From NCBI GenBank assembly GCA_963210315.1, contig OY723302.1, positions 1 through 64,000 on the forward strand: a stretch of 64,000 nucleotides of DNA, given 5' to 3'. The notes beneath the pieces were generated by a model that was given only the letters and a program-made list of their open reading frames with translations, made no database searches and was not told the DNA's origin. Of the stretch, positions 12,801 to 24,000 are shown piece by piece. The stretch is from Rhynchopus euleeides (Eukaryota; Euglenozoa; Diplonemea; Diplonemida; Diplonemidae). The position numbers and the translations under genes were made by a program. Positions within the stretch are counted from its first letter, which is position 1; each line of letters starts with the position of its first letter.

Positions 12801-15395
12801 GTTTGCGGGTTTGCGGGTTTGCGGGTTTGCGGGTTTGCGGGTTTGCGGGTTTGCGGGTTTGCGGGTTTGCGGGTTTGCGGGTTTGCGGGTTTGCGGGTTT
12901 GCGGGTTTGCGGGTTTGCGGGTTTGCGGGTTTGCGGGTTTGCGGGTTTGCGGGTTTGCGGGTTTGCGGGTTTGCGGGTTTGCGGGTTTGCGGGTTTGCGG
13001 GTTTGCGGGTTTGCGGGTTTGCGGGTTTGCGGGTTTGCGGGTTTGCGGGTTTGCGGGTTTGCGGGTTTGCGGGTTTGCGGGTTTGCGGGTTTGCGGGTTT
13101 GCGGGTTTGCGGGTTTGCGGGTTTGCGGGTTTGCGGGTTTGCGGGTTTGCGGGTTTGCGGGTTTGCGGGTTTGCGGGTTTGCGGGTTTGCGGGTTTGCGG
13201 GTTTGCGGGTTTGCGGGTTTGCGGGTTTGCGGGTTTGCGGGTTTGCGGGTTTGCGGGTTTGCGGGTTTGCGGGTTTGCGGGTTTGCGGGTTTGCGGGTTT
13301 GCGGGTTTGCGGGTTTGCGGGTTTGCGGGTTTGCGGGTTTGCGGGTTTGCGGGTTTGCGGGTTTGCGGGTTTGCGGGTTTGCGGGTTTGCGGGTTTGCGG
13401 GTTTGCGGGTTTGCGGGTTTGCGGGTTTGCGGGTTTGCGGGTTTGCGGGTTTGCGGGTTTGCGGGTTTGCGGGTTTGCGGGTTTGCGGGTTTGCGGGTTT
13501 GCGGGTTTGCGGGTTTGCGGGTTTGCGGGTTTGCGGGTTTGCGGGTTTGCGGGTTTGCGGGTTTGCGGGTTTGCGGGTTTGCGGGTTTGCGGGTTTGCGG
13601 GTTTGCGGGTTTGCGGGTTTGCGGGTTTGCGGGTTTGCGGGTTTGCGGGTTTGCGGGTTTGCGGGTTTGCGGGTTTGCGGGTTTGCGGGTTTGCGGGTTT
13701 GCGGGTTTGCGGGTTTGCGGGTTTGCGGGTTTGCGGGTTTGCGGGTTTGCGGGTTTGCGGGTTTGCGGGTTTGCGGGTTTGCGGGTTTGCGGGTTTGCGG
13801 GTTTGCGGGTTTGCGGGTTTGCGGGTTTGCGGGTTTGCGGGTTTGCGGGTTTGCGGGTTTGCGGGTTTGCGGGTTTGCGGGTTTGCGGGTTTGCGGGTTT
13901 GCGGGTTTGCGGGTTTGCGGGTTTGCGGGTTTGCGGGTTTGCGGGTTTGCGGGTTTGCGGGTTTGCGGGTTTGCGGGTTTGCGGGTTTGCGGGTTTGCGG
14001 GTTTGCGGGTTTGCGGGTTTGCGGGTTTGCGGGTTTGCGGGTTTGCGGGTTTGCGGGTTTGCGGGTTTGCGGGTTTGCGGGTTTGCGGGTTTGCGGGTTT
14101 GCGGGTTTGCGGGTTTGCGGGTTTGCGGGTTTGCGGGTTTGCGGGTTTGCGGGTTTGCGGGTTTGCGGGTTTGCGGGTTTGCGGGTTTGCGGGTTTGCGG
14201 GTTTGCGGGTTTGCGGGTTTGCGGGTTTGCGGGTTTGCGGGTTTGCGGGTTTGCGGGTTTGCGGGTTTGCGGGTTTGCGGGTTTGCGGGTTTGCGGGTTT
14301 GCGGGTTTGCGGGTTTGCGGGTTTGCGGGTTTGCGGGTTTGCGGGTTTGCGGGTTTGCGGGTTTGCGGGTTTGCGGGTTTGCGGGTTTGCGGGTTTGCGG
14401 GTTTGCGGGTTTGCGGGTTTGCGGGTTTGCGGGTTTGCGGGTTTGCGGGTTTGCGGGTTTGCGGGTTTGCGGGTTTGCGGGTTTGCGGGTTTGCGGGTTT
14501 GCGGGTTTGCGGGTTTGCGGGTTTGCGGGTTTGCGGGTTTGCGGGTTTGCGGGTTTGCGGGTTTGCGGGTTTGCGGGTTTGCGGGTTTGCGGGTTTGCGG
14601 GTTTGCGGGTTTGCGGGTTTGCGGGTTTGCGGGTTTGCGGGTTTGCGGGTTTGCGGGTTTGCGGGTTTGCGGGTTTGCGGGTTTGCGGGTTTGCGGGTTT
14701 GCGGGTTTGCGGGTTTGCGGGTTTGCGGGTTTGCGGGTTTGCGGGTTTGCGGGTTTGCGGGTTTGCGGGTTTGCGGGTTTGCGGGTTTGCGGGTTTGCGG
14801 GTTTGCGGGTTTGCGAGTTTGCGGGTTTGCGGGTTTGCGGGTTTGCGGGTTTGCGGGTTTGCGGGTTTGCGGGTTTGCGGGTTTGCGGGTTTGCGGGTTT
14901 GCGGGTTTGCGGGTTTGCGGGTTTGCGGGTTTGCGGGTTTGCGGGTTTGCGGGTTTGCGGGTTTGCGGGTTTGCGGGTTTGCGGGTTTGCGGGTTTGCGG
15001 GTTTGCGGGTTTGCGGGTTTGCGGGTTTGCGGGTTTGCGGGTTTGCGGGTTTGCGGGTTTGCGGGTTTGCGGGTTTGCGGGTTTGCGGGTTTGCGGGTTT
15101 GCGGGTTTGCGGGTTTGCGGGTTTGCGGGTTTGCGGGTTTGCGGGTTTGCGGGTTTGCGGGTTTGCGGGTTTGCGGGTTTGCGGGTTTGCGGGTTTGCGG
15201 GTTTGCGGGTTTGCGGGTTTGCGGGTATGCGGGTTTGCGGGTTTGCGGGTTTGCGGGTTTGCGGGTTTGCGGGTTTGCGGGTTTGCGGGTTTGCGGGTTT
15301 GCGGGTTTGCGGGTTTGCGGGTTTGCGGGTTTGCGGGTTTGCGGGTTTGCGGGTTTGCGGGTTTGCGGGTTTGCGGGTTTGCGGGTTTGCGGGTT
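3837..15395 (+). repeat. Giant 8-bp tandem array (GCGGGTTT)n, first array
   Basis: About 1,445 head-to-tail copies of GCGGGTTT over 11.56 kb. I see only five departures: a 7-bp unit near 4488, an extra GT near 5693, an A in one unit near 9085, GCGAGTTT near 14815 and GGGTATGCGGG near 15226. The G-rich strand is the plus strand. Four GGG runs with five-base TTTGC loops fit the canonical G3+N1-7 quadruplex rule. The 24-base codon cycle contains no stop in any frame on either strand, so open frames of 2,100-4,000 codons (AGLRVCGF or KPANPQTR cycles) are artefacts and not genes. The left boundary is the sequence CTCGTGCGGG. The right end runs straight into the 557-bp satellite. Confidence 0.99.
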
Positions 15396-16508
15396 ATTAT
15401 ACTGTATTGCGGATTTGCGGGTAATTTCGGTGCGGGAACCGGAGCCCATCCTCTTCGACGACTCATGAATCGTGCGGGTGCACCGTGTAACGTACGGAAT
15501 CCATCTAGGGCCCAGTCTTGAAAAACTTTTTTTTTGGCGACAACCTTTTTTATTTTTTTGGGTCAAAACATGTGAAAAATGGGTTCCTAAGGGAAATCCC
15601 TGCTATTTTCCCGGTTTGGGCCACGCAGCCAACATGAACGAATTTGCAAAAAACTGATGACCGTTTTCGATCCTGACATCGTGGGTATACCGGGGAATTC
15701 ACGATAAAAAAAATCGACAAAAAAGTCGGAGTGCACGATATTTTGCCACTGTAGGTGAAGTACCCACTTTTCCCCTTTGCCAAACAGGGAAAATGTCTTT
15801 TTATAAATTTCTCCTAAACGAATCTTCGAATTTTTGATCGTAACCGGCCGCAGTTGAAAATTTACTGGACCGCGGAATCCGAGAACATCGATCAGTTTTC
15901 ACAGAAATTAGTAGAAGATATTTCAGAAATTTTTCACCCATTTACGGTTGAGGGTTATTATACTGTATTGCGGATTTGCGGGTAATTTCGGTGCGGGAAC
16001 CGGAGCCCATCCTCTTCGACGACTCATGAATCGTGCGGGTGCACCGTGTAACGTACGGAATCCATCTAGGGCCCAGTCTTGAAAAACTTTTTTTTTGGCG
16101 ACAACCTTTTTTATTTTTTTGGGTCAAAACATGTGAAAAATGGGTTCCTAAGGGAAATCCCTGCTATTTTCCCGGTTTGGGCCACGCAGCCAACATGAAC
16201 GAATTTGCAAAAAACTGATGACCGTTTTCGATCCTGACATCGTGGGTATACCGGGGAATTCACGATAAAAAAAATCGACAAAAAAGTCGGAGTGCACGAT
16301 ATTTTGCCACTGTAGGTGAAGTACCCACTTTTCCCCTTTGCCAAACAGGGAAAATGTCTTTTTATAAATTTCTCCTAAACGAATCTTCGAATTTTTGATC
16401 GTAACCGGCCGCAGTTGAAAATTTACTGGACCGCGGAATCCGAGAACATCGATCAGTTTTCACAGAAATTAGTAGAAGATATTTCAGAAATTTTTCACCC
16501 ATTTACGG
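15391..16508. repeat. 557-bp satellite, two tandem copies (offset 561)
   Basis: Copy 1 (15391-15947) and copy 2 (15952-16508) are essentially identical and both start GGGTTATTATACTG. Copy 1 begins on the last GGG of the 8-mer array. Each unit carries the short stretch GCGGATTTGCGGGTAATTT, which resembles the 8-mer, and ends with CAGTTTTCACAGAAATTAGT, which is shared with the 570-bp satellite at the left end of the window. The small open frames repeated in both copies are not treated as genes. Confidence 0.95.
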
Positions 16509-18003
16509 TGCAGTGTCGTCAGCGCGAGCACAACGATCGGGGGGGAGCCGTTCCCTGCGCCCCGACTCCCAGAAGAGCGTGTTCCCTCGCGGTCAGCCAC
16601 CGGGGTGGTGAGGGACCGGTGTCCTCGCTGACGGTGCTGTCCTCGTCATCCTCCACTTCCTCCGTCACCTCCGTCCCCGGCTCCATGGCAGGGATCTGTG
16701 ACGTGCTCGGTGCAGTCAGGGCAGCTGGCCATGGAGAAGTCAGAACTGGCACAACTCCGTGTTGCTCCCCCTCCGCACACTCAGTTCGCAGCTGCAGGCC
16801 CGCGCAGGCAGTGGCCTGCCAGGGCCCAGTCGTGCTCCCGCCCACCAGCTCTTGCACATCCACCGTTTGCGGGTTTGCGGTTGAGCCTGGAAGCGGTTGC
16901 CTACTCCCCCGAGGGGGACCACGGTGGCAATCGGCTCACCTGGGTCCACACACTGTCAGCACACGGTAGTCACGGAAGATGATGATGTGCCTCCACAGCA
17001 CACACGCCGCACCGCGGGTGAGCACGTCGTCGGCCTACGTTGTTGTCTCCCCCCTCGAAAGCAGACGGTGTGGCTGGCCCACGCCGCTGGGGTCTGCTCG
17101 GAGCCCAACAGTTCGGGGGAGGACTGTGCCTGTGCAACGTTCTGAGCTGCTTTGCCTCCATCTGCAGATGGGGCCCCTGACGAGGCCACAAACGCCATCC
17201 GAGGTGGTGACATTGTCTGGAGTCTTCTCCAGCAGGTCGCTGGCAGGGCAGTCGACACCAAGCTGATCGTGCGAAAGGTAGTCTGCAATCAAGCGGTTCA
17301 CTGTGATGGTCGGATGCATCTTCTGCAAGTTCTGCAGCTCGTACATCCACTCATTCGTATCCACACTAGGGCCACCGGTCCGCTAGAGACCCCCATCGAG
17401 TCATAGTCACATTTGTGAAGTCGAGCACACACAGGTGCTGTGTGGACAAAAACCACAACACACAACACCCCGTTTTAACACAGTTTTCGCCCCACTCCCT
17501 CCTTCCCCTCGCGGCGTGCACAGTCAGAGTTGCAGTTTGCGGGTTTCCAGCGAGTCAGTTTTGTGTTGTCGCTCAAGTAGACCCTGTTCCCGGCCTGTGA
17601 GGACCACAGTCCCAGAAAAGAGCCTCCCGACTCACAGGACCCAGCACCACTGCCCCACGTTTCATTGCCTCCGTACTTGGCCAGGCCATCCCCGATTCCC
17701 GCGATCCCCCATCGTTGCCTTGAGGCACCACCGACATGCAAACCCGGGGGGACTCAGCGAGACTCATCGGAGAGAAGGGCCTTGCACTGGCCCTCACAAA
17801 CACAGCAGCACAAGAAATCCACGACATTTCGCTCCACCCCCCCCCCGACCCCACTTGCTCCCACTCGCTGCATCAAACAGCAACACGACAAACACACACC
17901 CACCACAGACACGCACCAATGAGTGCTGAGAGTTCGAGACACACACCAAACACACACGTACCACCAGCGCAGGAAGGGACCAACGGGTGCTTACACTTCT
18001 AGT
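16509..18003. other. Unique spacer between the two 8-mer arrays, no certain gene
   Basis: No complete gene can be supported. A weak exon candidate on the minus strand is listed separately. Two isolated seeds of the array motif occur here: TTTGCGGGTTTGCGG near 16866 and TTTGCGGGTTT near 17536. The last 100 bases are rich in ACAC and CACAC. The second array starts directly after CTTCTAGTGCGGG. Confidence 0.5.
17035..17353 (-). other. Possible exon of an unidentified minus-strand gene
   Basis: The minus strand reads VDTNEWMYELQNLQKMHPTI and continues with an amphipathic, codon-like stretch, preceded by the possible acceptor CCCTAG. A second frame just downstream (about 16960-17230) reads SSGAPSADGGKAAQNVAQAQ, and a third (16519-16863) has an acidic run EVTEEVEDDEDSTVSED. 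They could be pieces of one decayed or intron-containing gene on the same strand as all recognised genes here. No donor of the GTATG type joins them, no domain is recognisable, and chance is a real alternative. Confidence 0.18.
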
Positions 18004-21000
18004 GCGGGTTTGCGGGTTTGCGGGTTTGCGGGTTTGCGGGTTTGCGGGTTTGCGGGTTTGCGGGTTTGCGGGTTTGCGGGTTTGCGGGTTTGCGGGTTTG
18101 CGGGTTTGCGGGTTTGCGGGTTTGCGGGTTTGCGGGTTTGCGGGTTTGCGGGTTTGCGGGTTTGCGGGTTTGCGGGTTTGCGGGTTTGCGGGTTTGCGGG
18201 TTTGCGGGTTTGCGGGTTTGCGGGTTTGCGGGTTTGCGGGTTTGCGGGTTTGCGGGTTTGCGGGTTTGCGGGTTTGCGGGTTTGCGGGTTTGCGGGTTTG
18301 CGGGTTTGCGGGTTTGCGGGTTTGCGGGTTTGCGGGTTTGCGGGTTTGCGGGTTTGCGGGTTTGCGGGTTTGCGGGTTTGCGGGTTTGCGGGTTTGCGGG
18401 TTTGCGGGTTTGCGGGTTTGCGGGTTTGCGGGTTTGCGGGTTTGCGGGTTTGCGGGTTTGCGGGTTTGCGGGTTTGCGGGTTTGCGGGTTTGCGGGTTTG
18501 CGGGTTTGCGGGTTTGCGGGTTTGCGGGTTTGCGGGTTTGCGGGTTTGCGGGTTTGCGGGTTTGCGGGTTTGCGGGTTTGCGGGTTTGCGGGTTTGCGGG
18601 TTTGCGGGTTTGCGGGTTTGCGGGTTTGCGGGTTTGCGGGTTTGCGGGTTTGCGGGTTTGCGGGTTTGCGGGTTTGCGGGTTTGCGGGTTTGCGGGTTTG
18701 CGGGTTTGCGGGTTTGCGGGTTTGCGGGTTTGCGGGTTTGCGGGTTTGCGGGTTTGCGGGTTTGCGGGTTTGCGGGTTTGCGGGTTTGCGGGTTTGCGGG
18801 TTTGCGGGTTTGCGGGTTTGCGGGTTTGCGGGTTTGCGGGTTTGCGGGTTTGCGGGTTTGCGGGTTTGCGGGTTTGCGGGTTTGCGGGTTTGCGGGTTTG
18901 CGGGTTTGCGGGTTTGCGGGTTTGCGGGTTTGCGGGTTTGCGGGTTTGCGGGTTTGCGGGTTTGCGGGTTTGCGGGTTTGCGGGTTTGCGGGTTTGCGGG
19001 TTTGCGGGTTTGCGGGTTTGCGGGTTTGCGGGTTTGCGGGTTTGCGGGTTTGCGGGTTTGCGGGTTTGCGGGTTTGCGGGTTTGCGGGTTTGCGGGTTTG
19101 CGGGTTTGCGGGTTTGCGGGTTTGCGGGTTTGCGGGTTTGCGGGTTTGCGGGTTTGCGGGTTTGCGGGTTTGCGGGTTTGCGGGTTTGCGGGTTTGCGGG
19201 TTTGCGGGTTTGCGGGTTTGCGGGTTTGCGGGTTTGCGGGTTTGCGGGTTTGCGGGTTTGCGGGTTTGCGGGTTTGCGGGTTTGCGGGTTTGCGGGTTTG
19301 CGGGTTTGCGGGTTTGCGGGTTTGCGGGTTTGCGGGTTTGCGGGTTTGCGGGTTTGCGGGTTTGCGGGTTTGCGGGTTTGCGGGTTTGCGGGTTTGCGGG
19401 TTTGCGGGTTTGCGGGTTTGCGGGTTTGCGGGTTTGCGGGTTTGCGGGTTTGCGGGTTTGCGGGTTTGCGGGTTTGCGGGTTTGCGGGTTTGCGGGTTTG
19501 CGGGTTTGCGGGTTTGCGGGTTTGCGGGTTTGCGGGTTTGCGGGTTTGCGGGTTTGCGGGTTTGCGGGTTTGCGGGTTTGCGGGTTTGCGGGTTTGCGGG
19601 TTTGCGGGTTTGCGGGTTTGCGGGTTTGCGGGTTTGCGGGTTTGCGGGTTTGCGGGTTTGCGGGTTTGCGGGTTTGCGGGTTTGCGGGTTTGCGGGTTTG
19701 CGGGTTTGCGGGTTTGCGGGTTTGCGGGTTTGCGGGTTTGCGGGTTTGCGGGTTTGCGGGTTTGCGGGTTTGCGGGTTTGCGGGTTTGCGGGTTTGCGGG
19801 TTTGCGGGTTTGCGGGTTTGCGGGTTTGCGGGTTTGCGGGTTTGCGGGTTTGCGGGTTTGCGGGTTTGCGGGTTTGCGGGTTTGCGGGTTTGCGGGTTTG
19901 CGGGTTTGCGGGTTTGCGGGTTTGCGGGTTTGCGGGTTTGCGGGTTTGCGGGTTTGCGGGTTTGCGGGTTTGCGGGTTTGCGGGTTTGCGGGTTTGCGGG
20001 TTTGCGGGTTTGCGGGTTTGCGGGTTTGCGGGTTTGCGGGTTTGCGGGTTTGCGGGTTTGCGGGTTTGCGGGTTTGCGGGTTTGCGGGTTTGCGGGTTTG
20101 CGGGTTTGCGGGTTTGCGGGTTTGCGGGTTTGCGGGTTTGCGGGTTTGCGGGTTTGCGGGTTTGCGGGTTTGCGGGTTTGCGGGTTTGCGGGTTTGCGGG
20201 TTTGCGGGTTTGCGGGTTTGCGGGTTTGCGGGTTTGCGGGTTTGCGGGTTTGCGGGTTTGCGGGTTTGCGGGTTTGCGGGTTTGCGGGTTTGCGGGTTTG
20301 CGGGTTTGCGGGTTTGCGGGTTTGCGGGTTTGCGGGTTTGCGGGTTTGCGGGTTTGCGGGTTTGCGGGTTTGCGGGTTTGCGGGTTTGCGGGTTTGCGGG
20401 TTTGCGGGTTTGCGGGTTTGCGGGTTTGCGGGTTTGCGGGTTTGCGGGTTTGCGGGTTTGCGGGTTTGCGGGTTTGCGGGTTTGCGGGTTTGCGGGTTTG
20501 CGGGTTTGCGGGTTTGCGGGTTTGCGGGTTTGCGGGTTTGCGGGTTTGCGGGTTTGCGGGTTTGCGGGTTTGCGGGTTTGCGGGTTTGCGGGTTTGCGGG
20601 TTTGCGGGTTTGCGGGTTTGCGGGTTTGCGGGTTTGCGGGTTTGCGGGTTTGCGGGTTTGCGGGTTTGCGGGTTTGCGGGTTTGCGGGTTTGCGGGTTTG
20701 CGGGTTTGCGGGTTTGCGGGTTTGCGGGTTTGCGGGTTTGCGGGTTTGCGGGTTTGCGGGTTTGCGGGTTTGCGGGTTTGCGGGTTTGCGGGTTTGCGGG
20801 TTTGCGGGTTTGCGGGTTTGCGGGTTTGCGGGTTTGCGGGTTTGCGGGTTTGCGGGTTTGCGGGTTTGCGGGTTTGCGGGTTTGCGGGTTTGCGGGTTTG
20901 CGGGTTTGCGGGTTTGCGGGTTTGCGGGTTTGCGGGTTTGCGGGTTTGCGGGTTTGCGGGTTTGCGGGTTTGCGGGTTTGCGGGTTTGCGGGTTTGCGGG

Positions 21001-24000
21001 TTTGCGGGTTTGCGGGTTTGCGGGTTTGCGGGTTTGCGGGTTTGCGGGTTTGCGGGTTTGCGGGTTTGCGGGTTTGCGGGTTTGCGGGTTTGCGGGTTTG
21101 CGGGTTTGCGGGTTTGCGGGTTTGCGGGTTTGCGGGTTTGCGGGTTTGCGGGTTTGCGGGTTTGCGGGTTTGCGGGTTTGCGGGTTTGCGGGTTTGCGGG
21201 TTTGCGGGTTTGCGGGTTTGCGGGTTTGCGGGTTTGCGGGTTTGCGGGTTTGCGGGTTTGCGGGTTTGCGGGTTTGCGGGTTTGCGGGTTTGCGGGTTTG
21301 CGGGTTTGCGGGTTTGCGGGTTTGCGGGTTTGCGGGTTTGCGGGTTTGCGGGTTTGCGGGTTTGCGGGTTTGCGGGTTTGCGGGTTTGCGGGTTTGCGGG
21401 TTTGCGGGTTTGCGGGTTTGCGGGTTTGCGGGTTTGCGGGTTTGCGGGTTTGCGGGTTTGCGGGTTTGCGGGTTTGCGGGTTTGCGGGTTTGCGGGTTTG
21501 CGGGTTTGCGGGTTTGCGGGTTTGCGGGTTTGCGGGTTTGCGGGTTTGCGGGTTTGCGGGTTTGCGGGTTTGCGGGTTTGCGGGTTTGCGGGTTTGCGGG
21601 TTTGCGGGTTTGCGGGTTTGCGGGTTTGCGGGTTTGCGGGTTTGCGGGTTTGCGGGTTTGCGGGTTTGCGGGTTTGCGGGTTTGCGGGTTTGCGGGTTTG
21701 CGGGTTTGCGGGTTTGCGGGTTTGCGGGTTTGCGGGTTTGCGGGTTTGCGGGTTTGCGGGTTTGCGGGTTTGCGGGTTTGCGGGTTTGCGGGTTTGCGGG
21801 TTTGCGGGTTTGCGGGTTTGCGGGTTTGCGGGTTTGCGGGTTTGCGGGTTTGCGGGTTTGCGGGTTTGCGGGTTTGCGGGTTTGCGGGTTTGCGGGTTTG
21901 CGGGTTTGCGGGTTTGCGGGTTTGCGGGTTTGCGGGTTTGCGGGTTTGCGGGTTTGCGGGTTTGCGGGTTTGCGGGTTTGCGGGTTTGCGGGTTTGCGGG
22001 TTTGCGGGTTTGCGGGTTTGCGGGTTTGCGGGTTTGCGGGTTTGCGGGTTTGCGGGTTTGCGGGTTTGCGGGTTTGCGGGTTTGCGGGTTTGCGGGTTTG
22101 CGGGTTTGCGGGTTTGCGGGTTTGCGGGTTTGCGGGTTTGCGGGTTTGCGGGTTTGCGGGTTTGCGGGTTTGCGGGTTTGCGGGTTTGCGGGTTTGCGGG
22201 TTTGCGGGTTTGCGGGTTTGCGGGTTTGCGGGTTTGCGGGTTTGCGGGTTTGCGGGTTTGCGGGTTTGCGGGTTTGCGGGTTTGCGGGTTTGCGGGTTTG
22301 CGGGTTTGCGGGTTTGCGGGTTTGCGGGTTTGCGGGTTTGCGGGTTTGCGGGTTTGCGGGTTTGCGGGTTTGCGGGTTTGCGGGTTTGCGGGTTTGCGGG
22401 TTTGCGGGTTTGCGGGTTTGCGGGTTTGCGGGTTTGCGGGTTTGCGGGTTTGCGGGTTTGCGGGTTTGCGGGTTTGCGGGTTTGCGGGTTTGCGGGTTTG
22501 CGGGTTTGCGGGTTTGCGGGTTTGCGGGTTTGCGGGTTTGCGGGTTTGCGGGTTTGCGGGTTTGCGGGTTTGCGGGTTTGCGGGTTTGCGGGTTTGCGGG
22601 TTTGCGGGTTTGCGGGTTTGCGGGTTTGCGGGTTTGCGGGTTTGCGGGTTTGCGGGTTTGCGGGTTTGCGGGTTTGCGGGTTTGCGGGTTTGCGGGTTTG
22701 CGGGTTTGCGGGTTTGCGGGTTTGCGGGTTTGCGGGTTTGCGGGTTTGCGGGTTTGCGGGTTTGCGGGTTTGCGGGTTTGCGGGTTTGCGGGTTTGCGGG
22801 TTTGCGGGTTTGCGGGTTTGCGGGTTTGCGGGTTTGCGGGTTTGCGGGTTTGCGGGTTTGCGGGTTTGCGGGTTTGCGGGTTTGCGGGTTTGCGGGTTTG
22901 CGGGTTTGCGGGTTTGCGGGTTTGCGGGTTTGCGGGTTTGCGGGTTTGCGGGTTTGCGGGTTTGCGGGTTTGCGGGTTTGCGGGTTTGCGGGTTTGCGGG
23001 TTTGCGGGTTTGCGGGTTTGCGGGTTTGCGGGTTTGCGGGTTTGCGGGTTTGCGGGTTTGCGGGTTTGCGGGTTTGCGGGTTTGCGGGTTTGCGGGTTTG
23101 CGGGTTTGCGGGTTTGCGGGTTTGCGGGTTTGCGGGTTTGCGGGTTTGCGGGTTTGCGGGTTTGCGGGTTTGCGGGTTTGCGGGTTTGCGGGTTTGCGGG
23201 TTTGCGGGTTTGCGGGTTTGCGGGTTTGCGGGTTTGCGGGTTTGCGGGTTTGCGGGTTTGCGGGTTTGCGGGTTTGCGGGTTTGCGGGTTTGCGGGTTTG
23301 CGGGTTTGCGGGTTTGCGGGTTTGCGGGTTTGCGGGTTTGCGGGTTTGCGGGTTTGCGGGTTTGCGGGTTTGCGGGTTTGCGGGTTTGCGGGTTTGCGGG
23401 TTTGCGGGTTTGCGGGTTTGCGGGTTTGCGGGTTTGCGGGTTTGCGGGTTTGCGGGTTTGCGGGTTTGCGGGTTTGCGGGTTTGCGGGTTTGCGGGTTTG
23501 CGGGTTTGCGGGTTTGCGGGTTTGCGGGTTTGCGGGTTTGCGGGTTTGCGGGTTTGCGGGTTTGCGGGTTTGCGGGTTTGCGGGTTTGCGGGTTTGCGGG
23601 TTTGCGGGTTTGCGGGTTTGCGGGTTTGCGGGTTTGCGGGTTTGCGGGTTTGCGGGTTTGCGGGTTTGCGGGTTTGCGGGTTTGCGGGTTTGCGGGTTTG
23701 CGGGTTTGCGGGTTTGCGGGTTTGCGGGTTTGCGGGTTTGCGGGTTTGCGGGTTTGCGGGTTTGCGGGTTTGCGGGTTTGCGGGTTTGCGGGTTTGCGGG
23801 TTTGCGGGTTTGCGGGTTTGCGGGTTTGCGGGTTTGCGGGTTTGCGGGTTTGCGGGTTTGCGGGTTTGCGGGTTTGCGGGTTTGCGGGTTTGCGGGTTTG
23901 CGGGTTTGCGGGTTTGCGGGTTTGCGGGTTTGCGGGTTTGCGGGTTTGCGGGTTTGCGGGTTTGCGGGTTTGCGGGTTTGCGGGTTTGCGGGTTTGCGGG

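Noticed and set aside
3837-15395. Array as the organism's telomere
   Set aside because: It is internal, continues into unique sequence on both sides, and the 8-mer is not a telomere sequence I can identify; kept only as a hypothesis to test.
3299-15566. Open frames of 2,100-4,041 codons through the first 8-mer array
   Set aside because: They exist in several frames on both strands only because the unit lacks stops in every frame; there is no unique coding sequence of gene-like quality at either end.
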